This document shows, one piece after another, positions 1 to 6,380 of a stretch of DNA of 7,168 nucleotides (positions are counted from its first letter, which is position 1; the number at the start of each line of letters is the position of its first letter). The stretch spans positions 1 to 7,168 of the forward strand of contig JAOPUY010000282.1 of assembly GCA_025963265.1 (NCBI GenBank). Direction: 5' to 3'. The DNA is from Frankiales bacterium (GTDB lineage Bacteria > Actinomycetota > Actinomycetes > Mycobacteriales > Jatrophihabitantaceae). A program made the translations under genes and the position numbers. The notes under the pieces were generated by a model. The model saw only the letters and a list, made by a program, of their open reading frames with translations. It had not been told where the DNA came from and did no database searches.

Positions 1-768
1 CTGAACGCCGGCCGTTGGGATTATCTCTTCTCCATCATCAAGTACTTCCGCGACGCGGGGCCGAAGTTCGTGCTGCCCGACCGCTCGGCCGTGACCATGA
101 CCGCTCCGTTCATGCGGGCCTACACCGAACTGCTGGTGTCGACCTGTCACCGCCGCGGCGCCTTCGCGATGGGCGGCATGGCGGCGTTCATCCCCTCGCG
201 GCGGGATGAGCAGGTGAACGCGCGCGCCTTCGCCAAGGTGCGGGAGGACAAGCAGCGCGAGGCCGAGGACGGCTTTGACGGCTCCTGGGTCGCGCACCCC
301 GACCTAGTGCCGATCTGCGCCGAGATCTTCGACGCCGCGCTGGGCGAGCAGCCCAATCAGCTCAAGCGCGACCGCAGCGACGTCAAGCCCGACCTGCCCG
401 GCCTGACCGACCTGTCGGGAGTGGCCGGCGCCGTCACCAGCGAGGGCGTTCGCTCCAACGTGAGCGTGGGAATCCGCTATCTCGCCGCCTGGCTCGGCGG
501 CAGCGGCGCGGTCGCGATCGACAACTTGATGGAGGACGCGGCGACGGCGGAGATCTCGCGATCCCAGATCTGGCAGTGGATTCACAACGCCACCGTGTTG
601 GCCGACCGCGGCGAACCGGTCACGACGGAACTAGTCCGATCGCACATCGACCAGCTGGTCGAGGCCGACGGCACGTTGGCCCAAGCTGCCGAGCTGTTCG
701 TCCGAGTGGCCCTCGACGACGATTTCGCGACGTTCCTCACGCTGCCCGCCTACGATCTGATCGACTGA
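1..768 (+). CDS. aceB: Malate synthase A, C-terminal half (5' end outside window)
   Basis: Condenses glyoxylate with acetyl-CoA to give malate and CoA in the cytoplasm (glyoxylate shunt, or disposal of glyoxylate from ureide or glycolate breakdown). Frame 1 is open from the first base and ends at TGA 766-768, giving 255 residues, roughly half of the ~530-residue family length. In local numbering, the fragment starts in the TIM barrel with GRWDY (4-8), whose Asp7 matches a Mg2+ ligand. AFAMGGMAA (54-62) is an AceB hallmark, and NLMEDAATAE (175-184) carries the expected catalytic-base Asp179. SRSQIWQWIHN (186-196) and the helical C-terminal domain follow. All expected motifs are intact, so the enzyme looks functional. 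Internal ATGs such as the one at 70 are not the start, because conserved sequence continues upstream. The next gene begins 11 bp after the stop, which suggests co-transcription. Family assignment is secure; whether it serves the shunt or purine catabolism is inference. Confidence 0.96.
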   Translation: MNAGRWDYLFSIIKYFRDAGPKFVLPDRSAVTMTAPFMRAYTELLVSTCHRRGAFAMGGMAAFIPSRRDEQVNARAFAKVREDKQREAEDGFDGSWVAHPDLVPICAEIFDAALGEQPNQLKRDRSDVKPDLPGLTDLSGVAGAVTSEGVRSNVSVGIRYLAAWLGGSGAVAIDNLMEDAATAEISRSQIWQWIHNATVLADRGEPVTTELVRSHIDQLVEADGTLAQAAELFVRVALDDDFATFLTLPAYDLID

Positions 769-779
769 GGGCCGCGGCC

Positions 780-2045
780 GTGCTTGGCGAATCCTTCTCC
801 GCGCGACTGGACAGTCTGCTGGCGCCCGACGACGTGGCCCGGCTGCAGCGCTACCCCGGAACGGCGCCGGGGCGCCAGCCCGTGCACACGGTCTACGTCC
901 CGGCCGATCAGTACAGCGCGACCACGGTCACCGACTGGGGGACGCAGGCGATGGACGCGCTGGAGGAGTTCGGGCCGCCGCCCGGTTTCGAGCCCGAGGT
1001 CTGGGACGAGCTGGAACCGCTCGTGCACGCCAAGCTGGGGACCGAGCCCATCGAGGATCTGCGCATCGACTTCGAGGACGGCTACGGGGTGCGCAGCGAC
1101 GCCGAGGAAGACGCCGCGGTCGAGGCCGCCGCCGCCGCTTTGCGGCAATCGCACAGCGACCGCAGCGCGCCGCTGTCCCTCGGGCTGCGGATCAAGTCGC
1201 TGGAGGGCCCGACGCGGGCGCGGGCGGTCCGGACGTTGGACTTGTTCCTGCATTACCTGCAGTCGGCCGAGGAGCCGCACGCCCTCGGGGAGTCGCCGGT
1301 CCCGGAGAGCTTTCGGATCACGCTGCCCAAGGTGACCTCGGTCCGCCAAGTCGCGGCCATGGTGGAGCTGTGCGCGGCCTTGGAGACCGAGCACGCGCTG
1401 GCCGAGGGCCGACTGCGGTTTGAGATCCAGATCGAGACGCCGCAGTCCATCCTCGGCGCAGACGGCACGGCGACGGTGGCCCGAATGATTCACGCGGCGG
1501 CCGGCCGCTGCGCCGGATTGCATTACGGAACCTATGACTACTCCGCCTCGCTGAGCGTCGCGGCCGCGTTCCAGAGCATGGAGCATCCAGTGGCCGATTA
1601 CGCCAAAGACGTGATGCAGGTGGCGGCGGCCGGGACCGGGGTGCCGGTCTCAGACGGTTCGACCAACATCTTGCCGGTGGGCGACCTGGCGGCGGTGCGG
1701 GCTGGCTGGCAGCTGCACGCCCGGCTGGTGCGGCGATCGCTCGAGCGCGGCATCTACCAGGGCTGGGACCTGCACCCAGCTCAGCTGCCGACGCGCTACG
1801 CGGCCACCTTCGACTTTTACCGCTTTGGCCTCGCTGCCGCGGTGACGCGCCTGAACAACTATCTGAGCCGGTCGGCCAGCGGCATTCTGGACGAGCCGGC
1901 GACGGCGGCGGCGCTCGCGTCCTACCTGAGCCGCGGCTTGGACTGCGGGGCGTTCGACGAGGCGGCGATCAACGACTTGGTGCCGGCCGGTTTGACGGAG
2001 TTGGATCGGCCGACGCTCGACCGGCTCAGCGGGCCGCGTTCTTGA
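780..2045 (+). CDS. CitE/HpcH-like aldolase-fold protein (DUF6986 type)
   Basis: A 421-residue protein with the HpcH/HpaI aldolase-citrate lyase (CitE-like) TIM-barrel pattern. Visible motifs are IDFEDGYGV (96-104, like the DLED segment of CitE proteins), LRIKSLEG (136-143), and FEIQIETPQSIL (214-225) with candidate metal ligand Glu219. LHYGTYDYSASL (247-258) carries candidate metal ligand Asp253, and GWDLHPAQL (328-336) resembles the conserved CitE IHP-Q motif. Relatives cleave or form C-C bonds of acyl-CoA or 2-oxo acids using a divalent metal; the reaction of this subfamily is unknown to me. The start chosen is GTG 780, because homology-like sequence begins there and a GAGG (767-770) lies 9 nt upstream, overlapping the malate synthase stop. 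The frame stays open further upstream, but only as a shadow of aceB. Sitting 11 bp behind malate synthase suggests a role in glyoxylate or malyl-type metabolism (inference). The 3' end overlaps the convergent oxygenase gene by 20 bp. Confidence 0.85.
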   Translation: MLGESFSARLDSLLAPDDVARLQRYPGTAPGRQPVHTVYVPADQYSATTVTDWGTQAMDALEEFGPPPGFEPEVWDELEPLVHAKLGTEPIEDLRIDFEDGYGVRSDAEEDAAVEAAAAALRQSHSDRSAPLSLGLRIKSLEGPTRARAVRTLDLFLHYLQSAEEPHALGESPVPESFRITLPKVTSVRQVAAMVELCAALETEHALAEGRLRFEIQIETPQSILGADGTATVARMIHAAAGRCAGLHYGTYDYSASLSVAAAFQSMEHPVADYAKDVMQVAAAGTGVPVSDGSTNILPVGDLAAVRAGWQLHARLVRRSLERGIYQGWDLHPAQLPTRYAATFDFYRFGLAAAVTRLNNYLSRSASGILDEPATAAALASYLSRGLDCGAFDEAAINDLVPAGLTELDRPTLDRLSGPRS

Positions 2046-2904
2046 GGAACTGCTCGACGCCCTCGTTGGCCCGGTCGCCGGCGAAGTAGCCGCCGCGGAC
2101 GTGCCGACGGGTGGTGTCCTCAGCGGTGGCGCGAGCGGCTGAGTGCCAGAGGTAGGCGTCGTGCAGGATGACGTCGCCGCGCTGGGTGTACACCGGGATC
2201 TCGCCGGGAATCGCCTCGAATCGCAGGGCCATCTCGAACGGCGGCGGGGTGTCGGTGTAACCGCCGGTGGCCGCCGCGGTGGCTGGCACCTCGATGTCGT
2301 TGACGTTGCGGTACGGCGCCGGGGTGGCCCAGCGGTGGCTGCCCGGGACGACTCGCAGGAAGCCGTTCTCGGGCGAGGTGCCGTCGATGTGGAACGTGAA
2401 CGCCGTCGAAGGCCAGATGTCCAGGCTGGGGCCGGCCTGCCAGTCCGAATGCCAGCCGATCCGGGTGTAGCCGGATTCCTTGCCGGGCCGGGCGTCTTGA
2501 TAAACGACGCCGAACTGGCTGGCGTCGCGCATCCAGCAGTCCTCGCTCAGCAGGCGGTGCAGCGCGGCGAGCAGATTGGGATGGGCGGTGGCCTCGACGA
2601 CGGCCGGCGACAGCTCGTTGATGAACTCGACGTAGTTGGCGAACACCTCCGCCTTGGCCGCGTCGTCGAGAAAGACCGTCGAGCCGTAGCGCTCGCTGAG
2701 CTCGTGGTTGACGACCTGCTGCTGCGCGCGGACGCACTCGGCCTCCATCCGCTCCATCAGCTCGGCCGCGAACACGTCGCGCAGCACCACGAAGCCGTTC
2801 TCGTGATAGCAGAGCTCCATCGCGTCCAGCGTCGCCTCGTCGAAGGCGGATTGTCCCGGCGGGGGCGAGAAGATAGCGGCGGTGGCGGCAGGCTGAATGG
2901 GCAT
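2026..2904 (-). CDS. Phytanoyl-CoA dioxygenase (PhyH) family oxygenase
   Basis: A 292-residue cytoplasmic Fe(II)/2-oxoglutarate-dependent oxygenase of the PhyH superfamily, which hydroxylates an unactivated carbon while decarboxylating 2-oxoglutarate to succinate. The iron facial triad is visible as His152 and Asp154 in GWHSDWQ (150-156) and His254 in DAYLWHSAAR (249-258). Candidate 2-oxoglutarate-binding arginines lie about 12 residues later (Arg266, Arg267 or Arg270). The family motif RVVPGSHRW (184-192) and QRGDVILHD (241-249) are also present. Length is typical and there is no signal peptide or membrane segment. The start at 2904 is firm as an upper limit, because an in-frame TAG lies four codons upstream (inside the predicted -10 element). 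No Shine-Dalgarno precedes it, so it is probably leaderless. It is transcribed away from the deaminase gene across a 123-bp shared promoter region, hinting at shared regulation. The substrate cannot be told from sequence; phytanoyl-CoA itself is unlikely to be the default for bacterial members. Confidence 0.9.
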   Translation of the reverse strand: MPIQPAATAAIFSPPPGQSAFDEATLDAMELCYHENGFVVLRDVFAAELMERMEAECVRAQQQVVNHELSERYGSTVFLDDAAKAEVFANYVEFINELSPAVVEATAHPNLLAALHRLLSEDCWMRDASQFGVVYQDARPGKESGYTRIGWHSDWQAGPSLDIWPSTAFTFHIDGTSPENGFLRVVPGSHRWATPAPYRNVNDIEVPATAAATGGYTDTPPPFEMALRFEAIPGEIPVYTQRGDVILHDAYLWHSAARATAEDTTRRHVRGGYFAGDRANEGVEQFLKNAAR

Positions 2905-2910
2905 GAGCTG

Positions 2911-2939
2911 ATGCTAGGTGCCGTTGACTCGTCTGACCA
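2911..2939 (-). promoter_or_regulatory. Predicted leaderless promoter of the PhyH-family gene
   Basis: Read on the minus strand, TGGTCA (2939-2934, 4 of 6 to TTGACA) is separated by 17 nt from TAGCAT (2916-2911, fitting TANNNT). Six nucleotides (cagctc) then separate the -10 from the ATG at 2904. A start site 7 nt after the -10 would coincide with the A of the ATG. No purine-rich Shine-Dalgarno precedes the codon, so a leaderless transcript is the simplest reading. Confidence 0.5.
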
Positions 2940-2960
2940 AAGCGCGCGAGCACCATTTAC

Positions 2961-2982
2961 GTGGCCGAAACATTCGCGTCAC
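2961..2982. promoter_or_regulatory. Possible operator: imperfect inverted repeat in the divergent promoter region
   Basis: The arms CGAA (2966-2969) and TTCG (2973-2976) flank ACA. They extend imperfectly outward to GTG (2961-2963) and CAC (2980-2982 region), giving GTGGCCGAA facing TTCGCGTCAC. It lies between the two divergent start codons, upstream of both predicted -10 elements, a reasonable place for a regulator. The perfect part is only 4 bp per arm, so chance occurrence in GC-rich DNA is quite possible. Confidence 0.2.
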
Positions 2983-3015
2983 CACCGGGTTTCGGCGGCC
3001 GCTGGCCCCGGGGTT

Positions 3016-3021
3016 TACGGT
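3016..3021 (+). promoter_or_regulatory. Predicted -10 element of a leaderless promoter for the deaminase gene
   Basis: TACGGT (TANNNT form, preceded by TT) ends 6 nt before the ATG at 3028, so the expected transcription start falls on the A of the start codon. The nearest -35 resemblance (TTCGGC at 2991-2996, 19-nt spacing) is weak. There is no Shine-Dalgarno: the six bases before ATG are gctgga. The spacing matches that of the divergent promoter on the other strand, which raises confidence. Confidence 0.42.
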
Positions 3022-3027
3022 GCTGGA

Positions 3028-4020
3028 ATGCCAGATTCACACTTCGACCGCGATTTAGCGCAGCTGCCCAAGGCGCATCTGCATGTCCATCTCGAGGGCG
3101 CCATGCGACCGAGCACGCTGACCGAGCTCGCGGCGCACTACGGCGTTCCGGTGCCGCCCATCCGCGGCTTCGGCTCCTTCACCGCGTTCGCTGACCAGTA
3201 CGAGGCGGCCACGCACGTGTTGCGGACTGAAAGCGATCTGCGCCGGTTGACCCGGGAGGTCGTCGAGGACGCGGCCGCCGCCGGCGCCGTCTGGATCGAG
3301 CCGCAGCTCTACCCGGCCCGCTACGTCGACACCTTGGGCGGCGTCGGCGAGGCCAGCGACATCGAGATCGACGAGGGCCGTGCGGTGGGCGCCCGGCTGG
3401 GCGTCGGGTTCGGCCTGATGATCACGGCCGATCGCACCGGCGAGGTGGCCGAGTCCGAGGAGCTGGCCCGGCTGGCGGCGACCCGCTCGGAGTCCGGGGT
3501 GGTCTCCTTCGGACTGGCTAACGATGAGGTCGGCCACCCGCCTGAGCTGTTCGAGAAGGCGTTCCGGATCGCCACCGAGGCTGGGCTGATCAGCGCGCCG
3601 CACGCCGGGGAGTTGGTCGGTCCGGAGAGCATCCGCGGCGCGTTGGACACCCTGCACGCGAGCCGGATCGCGCACGGGGTGCGGGCGGTCGAGGATCCGG
3701 AGCTGGTCGCGCGGCTGGTCGCCGAGGAGATCTGCCTCGATGTCTGCCCCACCTCGAACCTGCTGCTCTCGGTGGTGCCCTCTTTAGCCGTCCATCCGCT
3801 CAAGCAACTGGTGGAGGCGGGGGTCCGCTGCACGCTCAACGGCGATGACCCGCTGCTGTTCGGCCCGGGCCTGTTGGAGGAGTACGTGCTGGCCCGCGAC
3901 GTCTTGGGCCTGAGCGACGAGCAGCTGGCTTTCATCGCGCGTTGTTCGATCGAGGATTCCGGCGCGCCGGAAGAGCTCGTCGCCGACGCCGTGGCCCGGA
4001 TCGACCAGTGGGCGCTGTGA
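3028..4020 (+). CDS. add: Adenosine deaminase family protein
   Basis: Predicted to hydrolyse the 6-amino group of adenosine or deoxyadenosine, giving inosine and ammonia, in the cytoplasm. The 330-residue length is usual for bacterial ADA. All zinc-site and catalytic residues of the fold are present: His19 and His21 in HLHVHLEG (17-24), the substrate-loop Gly in FGLANDE (161-167), and His192 and Glu195 in HAGE. They continue with His216 in RIAHG (213-217) and Asp273-Asp274 in LNGDDP (270-275). CPTSN (240-244) is the bacterial-type variant of this segment. The start at 3028 is chosen because conserved sequence begins about residue 13 and a -10-like element sits just upstream. The frame is open for a further ~880 bp, but that stretch is antisense to the oxygenase gene. 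A nucleoside phosphorylase follows after 25 bp, supporting nucleoside turnover. Adenine deaminase and aminodeoxyfutalosine deaminase share this fold and are the main alternatives. Confidence 0.9.
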   Translation: MPDSHFDRDLAQLPKAHLHVHLEGAMRPSTLTELAAHYGVPVPPIRGFGSFTAFADQYEAATHVLRTESDLRRLTREVVEDAAAAGAVWIEPQLYPARYVDTLGGVGEASDIEIDEGRAVGARLGVGFGLMITADRTGEVAESEELARLAATRSESGVVSFGLANDEVGHPPELFEKAFRIATEAGLISAPHAGELVGPESIRGALDTLHASRIAHGVRAVEDPELVARLVAEEICLDVCPTSNLLLSVVPSLAVHPLKQLVEAGVRCTLNGDDPLLFGPGLLEEYVLARDVLGLSDEQLAFIARCSIEDSGAPEELVADAVARIDQWAL

Positions 4021-4045
4021 CCGCCCCCCACCTGAAGGAGACGAG

Positions 4046-4843
4046 ATGACGGACACCGACCTGACCGATGCCGATTCGCCCACGCTAGTCGACAAATCCG
4101 TCGTCGGGCTGACCGGAGTGCAATACCACGTCGGGGTCAGCGCGGGTGATATCAGCGACATCGTGCTGATGCCCGGGGACCCGTTCCGGGTTCAGCTGAT
4201 CGCCGACCAGCTCGATGACCCGGTCGAGGTGGCGCACAAACGCGAGTACCGGACGGTGAACGGCTACTACAAGGGCCGGCTCATCACCGCCTGCTCCTCG
4301 GGGATGGGCTGCCCGTCCACCGCCATCGGGGTCGAGGAGCTCGCTCGGGCCGGGGCCAAGACGTTCATCCGGGTCGGCAGCACCGCGGCGCTGCAGCCGG
4401 GCATCAGCGTCGGGGACCTGATCATCAGCGAGGGTTCGCTGCGTAACGATGGGACGACGGCGGCCTATGTGCCGCCGGGCTACCCGGCCGTCCCGGATTT
4501 CGCCTTGACCCTGGCTCTGACCGAGGTCGCGCGGGAATTCTCGCTCAGCCGCGGCTTCGGCGTGCATACCGGCATCAATGCCACCGATGACGCCTTCTAC
4601 GCCGAGACCCCGGAATGGATCGCCAAACTCTCCTCGCTGGGCATCACCAATGTCGAGATGGAGAGTTCGGCGATGTACGTGGTGGCGCGGCAGCGGGGAC
4701 TGCGGGCCGGCATGGTGTGCGCGGTGTCGGGGAACCTGGTCACCGGCGACGTCGTCTACGGCCACGCCAACCCGAGGTTGGCCCTCGGTTGGGAGCAGAG
4801 CATTGCGGTGGCCCTAGAGGCCGCTTACCGTTTGTACGCCTGA
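4046..4843 (+). CDS. Nucleoside phosphorylase (NP-I family, uridine phosphorylase-like)
   Basis: Phosphorolysis of a nucleoside to free base and pentose-1-phosphate. The 265-residue sequence follows E. coli uridine phosphorylase along its length. PGDPFR (43-48) and Arg66 in HKREY are phosphate contacts. VEELARAGAKTFIRVGSTAA (96-115) carries Arg109 and Ser112, and LQPGISVGD (116-124) follows. The ribose-binding NVEMES (202-207) carries Glu204 and Glu206, and His28 in YHVG matches the subunit-interface His. Two specificity features are odd. The uridine phosphorylase segment with the uracil-binding Gln and Arg is absent (FYAETPEW, 184-191, is short). The Asp that purine nucleoside phosphorylases use on the base is replaced in the VSGNLVTGD region (227-235). 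Base preference is therefore unknown; co-transcription with a deaminase favours inosine-like purines. The start is decided by AAGGAG (4035-4040), 5 nt before the ATG. An N-terminal extension of about 20 residues precedes the domain. Confidence 0.88.
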   Translation: MTDTDLTDADSPTLVDKSVVGLTGVQYHVGVSAGDISDIVLMPGDPFRVQLIADQLDDPVEVAHKREYRTVNGYYKGRLITACSSGMGCPSTAIGVEELARAGAKTFIRVGSTAALQPGISVGDLIISEGSLRNDGTTAAYVPPGYPAVPDFALTLALTEVAREFSLSRGFGVHTGINATDDAFYAETPEWIAKLSSLGITNVEMESSAMYVVARQRGLRAGMVCAVSGNLVTGDVVYGHANPRLALGWEQSIAVALEAAYRLYA

Positions 4844-5103
4844 TGCTGACAAAGGGTGTCTTAGCGCGCAGCCGGCGCCAGCCGTCTCGGTGGCGGGCCG
4901 GTGACGATCCGATAACGGGCCAGGCTAGGCAATCTCGGCGCAACAACGAGTTTCATGTCCGTAACCTTCCGCCCATACGTTCCGCGATTGACGGCATCGT
5001 CGCCGGCTAGGGAACTTCAGCTGTTCGATCAAGCGTCTGTCACCCGTATGAGAAGAATCTGTCCGGGACTACCCGTGACCAGCCCACCCAGTCAGGAGAG
5101 TTC
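4844..5103. other. Gene-free stretch between the phosphorylase and the ABC transporter operon
   Basis: I see no convincing gene in these 260 bp; the open frames crossing it have no family features. It contains a GC-rich hairpin near the left end (listed separately) and a less GC-rich right part that should hold the promoter of the transporter. The best promoter guess is TATGAG (5047-5052) with TTCGAT (5024-5029) 17 nt upstream, but the -35 match is poor. A good TTGACG (4988-4993) lacks a -10 at normal spacing. A GAAC (5012-5015)/GTTC (5023-5026) repeat with 7-nt spacing could be an operator. A strong AGGAG (5094-5098) lies 5 nt before the next ATG. No thiamine-pyrophosphate riboswitch elements are seen, although the binding protein is of the THI5-like family. 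Confidence 0.5.
4871..4902 (+). terminator. Possible terminator hairpin after the deaminase-phosphorylase operon
   Basis: CCGGC-GCCA (4872-4880) can pair with TGGC-GG-GCCGG (4891-4901): 9 GC-rich base pairs with a 2-nt bulge and a 10-nt loop, starting 28 bp after the phosphorylase stop. There is no downstream T-run, so it would be a U-less hairpin of the kind proposed for actinobacteria, or an mRNA 3'-end stabiliser. Chance hairpins are common at this G+C. Confidence 0.35.
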
Positions 5104-6303
5104 ATGAGCTCGAAGTCCGATTCCCGTCCCGAGTCGAGCACCGCTTTCGGCGGTTCCGGCCTTGCGCGACGGTCGTTCCTGCAATGGGGCGGCGTCGGAG
5201 CGCTCGCGATCGGCGCGGCTCCGCTCATCGCGGCGTGTAGCAGCAGCAGCAAGACGACGAGCGGCAGCAGCGCCAGCGCCATCAGCACGGGCAGTTCCAG
5301 CGCGGCCCCTGCTGACCTCGGAACCGTCAACATCCAGCTCTCGTGGATAAAGAACATCGAGTTCGCCGGCGAGTACTTCGCCGACCAGAAGGGCTACTAC
5401 AAGAACGCCGGCTTCTCCGGCGTCACGCTGACCGCCGGCGGCTCGGCCGGCACCAGCGCCGAGGCCGCGGTCGCGACCAAGAAGGCATTCGTCGGACTGT
5501 CGTCCCCGAACATCACCGCGCCGGCCATCCTGGCCGGCGCCAAGCTGAAGACGGTCGCCACGACCTTCCAGAAGAACCCGTTCGCGATCCTGTCGGTCGA
5601 GAAGAACCCGATCCCCGACGTCGCGTCGATGAAGGGCAAGAAGATCGGCGTGCAGGCCGGTGGCAACACCACGATCTTCAAGGGTCTGCTCAAGGCCAAC
5701 AACATCTCGCTGTCCGACGTCACGATCGTGCCGGTCCAGTACGACCCGACCGTGGTGACCACCGGTGAGGTCGACGGCTACATGGCCTACATCACCAACG
5801 AGCCGATCCTGCTGCAGGCCAAGGGCTTTAAGACCACGACCTTCCTGTTCGCCGACTACGGACTCTCCTTCGTCGCCGAGACCTACGTGGTCAGCCAGGA
5901 CAGCATCGACAACGATCGCGACAAGGTCAAGGCGCTGCTCAAGGCCGAGATCCAGGGCTGGACGGACGCGGTGGCCAACCCGACCCAGTCGGCGACCTAC
6001 GCGGTCGGCACCTACGGCAAGGACCAGAACCTGGCCCAGGCCGAGCAGGTGGACGAGGCCAACGCGCAGAACGGCCTGATCGTGTCAGCCGATTCGATCG
6101 CCAATGGGCTGTTCACCATGACCGATGACCTGATCGCCGCGAACATCAAGGCGCTCGCGCTCACCGGCGTGACGATCACCGCCGAGCAGCTGTTCGACCT
6201 GTCGCTACTCAAAGAGGTCTACAGCGAGAACCCGTCTCTGATCACGGCGTTCGCGACCGCCGCCGCCTCGGCGACCGCGAGCGCGTCCCCCAGTTCGTCC
6301 TGA
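5104..6303 (+). CDS. ABC transporter substrate-binding lipoprotein, NMT1/THI5-like
   Basis: A 399-residue extracytoplasmic solute receptor. The N-terminus has a twin-arginine motif ARRSFLQW (21-28), a hydrophobic stretch (29-44) and a lipobox LIAAC with acceptor Cys45. This indicates Tat export followed by lipid anchoring to the membrane. A Ser/Ala-rich linker (46-70) leads to the binding domain, which opens with VNIQLSWIKNIEFAGEYFAD (75-94) and GYYKNAGF (97-104), typical of the NMT1/THI5-like (SsuA/ThiY/RibY-type) family. GKKIGVQAGGN (lobe-crossing segment) and DGYMAYITNEP follow. The last ~17 residues are a low-complexity Ala/Ser/Thr tail. The family binds small ligands such as pyrimidine vitamin precursors, riboflavin, sulfonates or nitrate; the ligand here is not readable. 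The downstream ATPase supports an import role, and neighbouring nucleoside enzymes suggest a base- or nucleoside-like ligand (inference). The start is fixed by AGGAG (5094-5098), 5 nt before ATG. Confidence 0.93.
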   Translation: MSSKSDSRPESSTAFGGSGLARRSFLQWGGVGALAIGAAPLIAACSSSSKTTSGSSASAISTGSSSAAPADLGTVNIQLSWIKNIEFAGEYFADQKGYYKNAGFSGVTLTAGGSAGTSAEAAVATKKAFVGLSSPNITAPAILAGAKLKTVATTFQKNPFAILSVEKNPIPDVASMKGKKIGVQAGGNTTIFKGLLKANNISLSDVTIVPVQYDPTVVTTGEVDGYMAYITNEPILLQAKGFKTTTFLFADYGLSFVAETYVVSQDSIDNDRDKVKALLKAEIQGWTDAVANPTQSATYAVGTYGKDQNLAQAEQVDEANAQNGLIVSADSIANGLFTMTDDLIAANIKALALTGVTITAEQLFDLSLLKEVYSENPSLITAFATAAASATASASPSSS

Positions 6304-6357
6304 GCTCACAAGCCAAGGGGCCGCTGCACACGTCCAGCGCCCCTTGGCTTTTAGCTC
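6302..6357 (+). terminator. Strong intrinsic terminator hairpin after the substrate-binding protein gene
   Basis: AAGCCAAGGGGC (6310-6321) pairs perfectly over 12 bp with GCCCCTTGGCTT (6339-6350). The stem continues inward as GCTG (6323-6326) with CAGC (6335-6338) after one bulged C, leaving an 8-nt loop. It continues outward as GAGCT (6302-6306) with AGCTC (6353-6357). TTTT (6349-6352) closes the right arm. It starts at the stop codon and separates the receptor gene from the ATPase gene. It probably ends or protects an abundant receptor-only mRNA, with some read-through feeding the ATPase. Confidence 0.85.
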
Positions 6358-6380
6358 GTAGTCGGGTTCAGTTGAGGCCA

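Noticed and set aside
750..1586. 278-residue minus-strand open frame opposite the DUF6986 gene
   Set aside because: Its composition (rich in Arg, Gly, Leu, Gln) is that of a GC-rich antisense shadow. No motif is recognisable, while the plus strand has clear CitE-like motifs.
2143..3027. In-frame open extension upstream of the deaminase, giving a 625-residue fusion
   Set aside because: The extra ~295 residues are antisense to the well-supported oxygenase gene and show no family features; the deaminase homology begins just after the ATG at 3028.
4615..5010. 131-residue plus-strand open frame running from inside the phosphorylase into the intergenic region
   Set aside because: It is out of frame with the phosphorylase, has no ribosome binding site, and no recognisable domain; it looks like a shadow extended by chance.
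4988..5016. TTGACG as the -35 box of the transporter promoter
   Set aside because: The hexamer is good, but at 16-18 nt spacing the downstream bases (such as GGAACT) do not resemble a -10 element, so I did not call a promoter.
5012..5026. SOS (LexA) box suggested by GAAC and GTTC arms
   Set aside because: The actinobacterial SOS box has a 4-nt spacer between these arms; here it is 7 nt, so it is at most some other weak inverted repeat.
4844..5103. Thiamine-pyrophosphate riboswitch upstream of the THI5-like receptor
   Set aside because: The conserved CUGAGA and ACCUGAUC-type segments are absent, so no TPP aptamer is supported.
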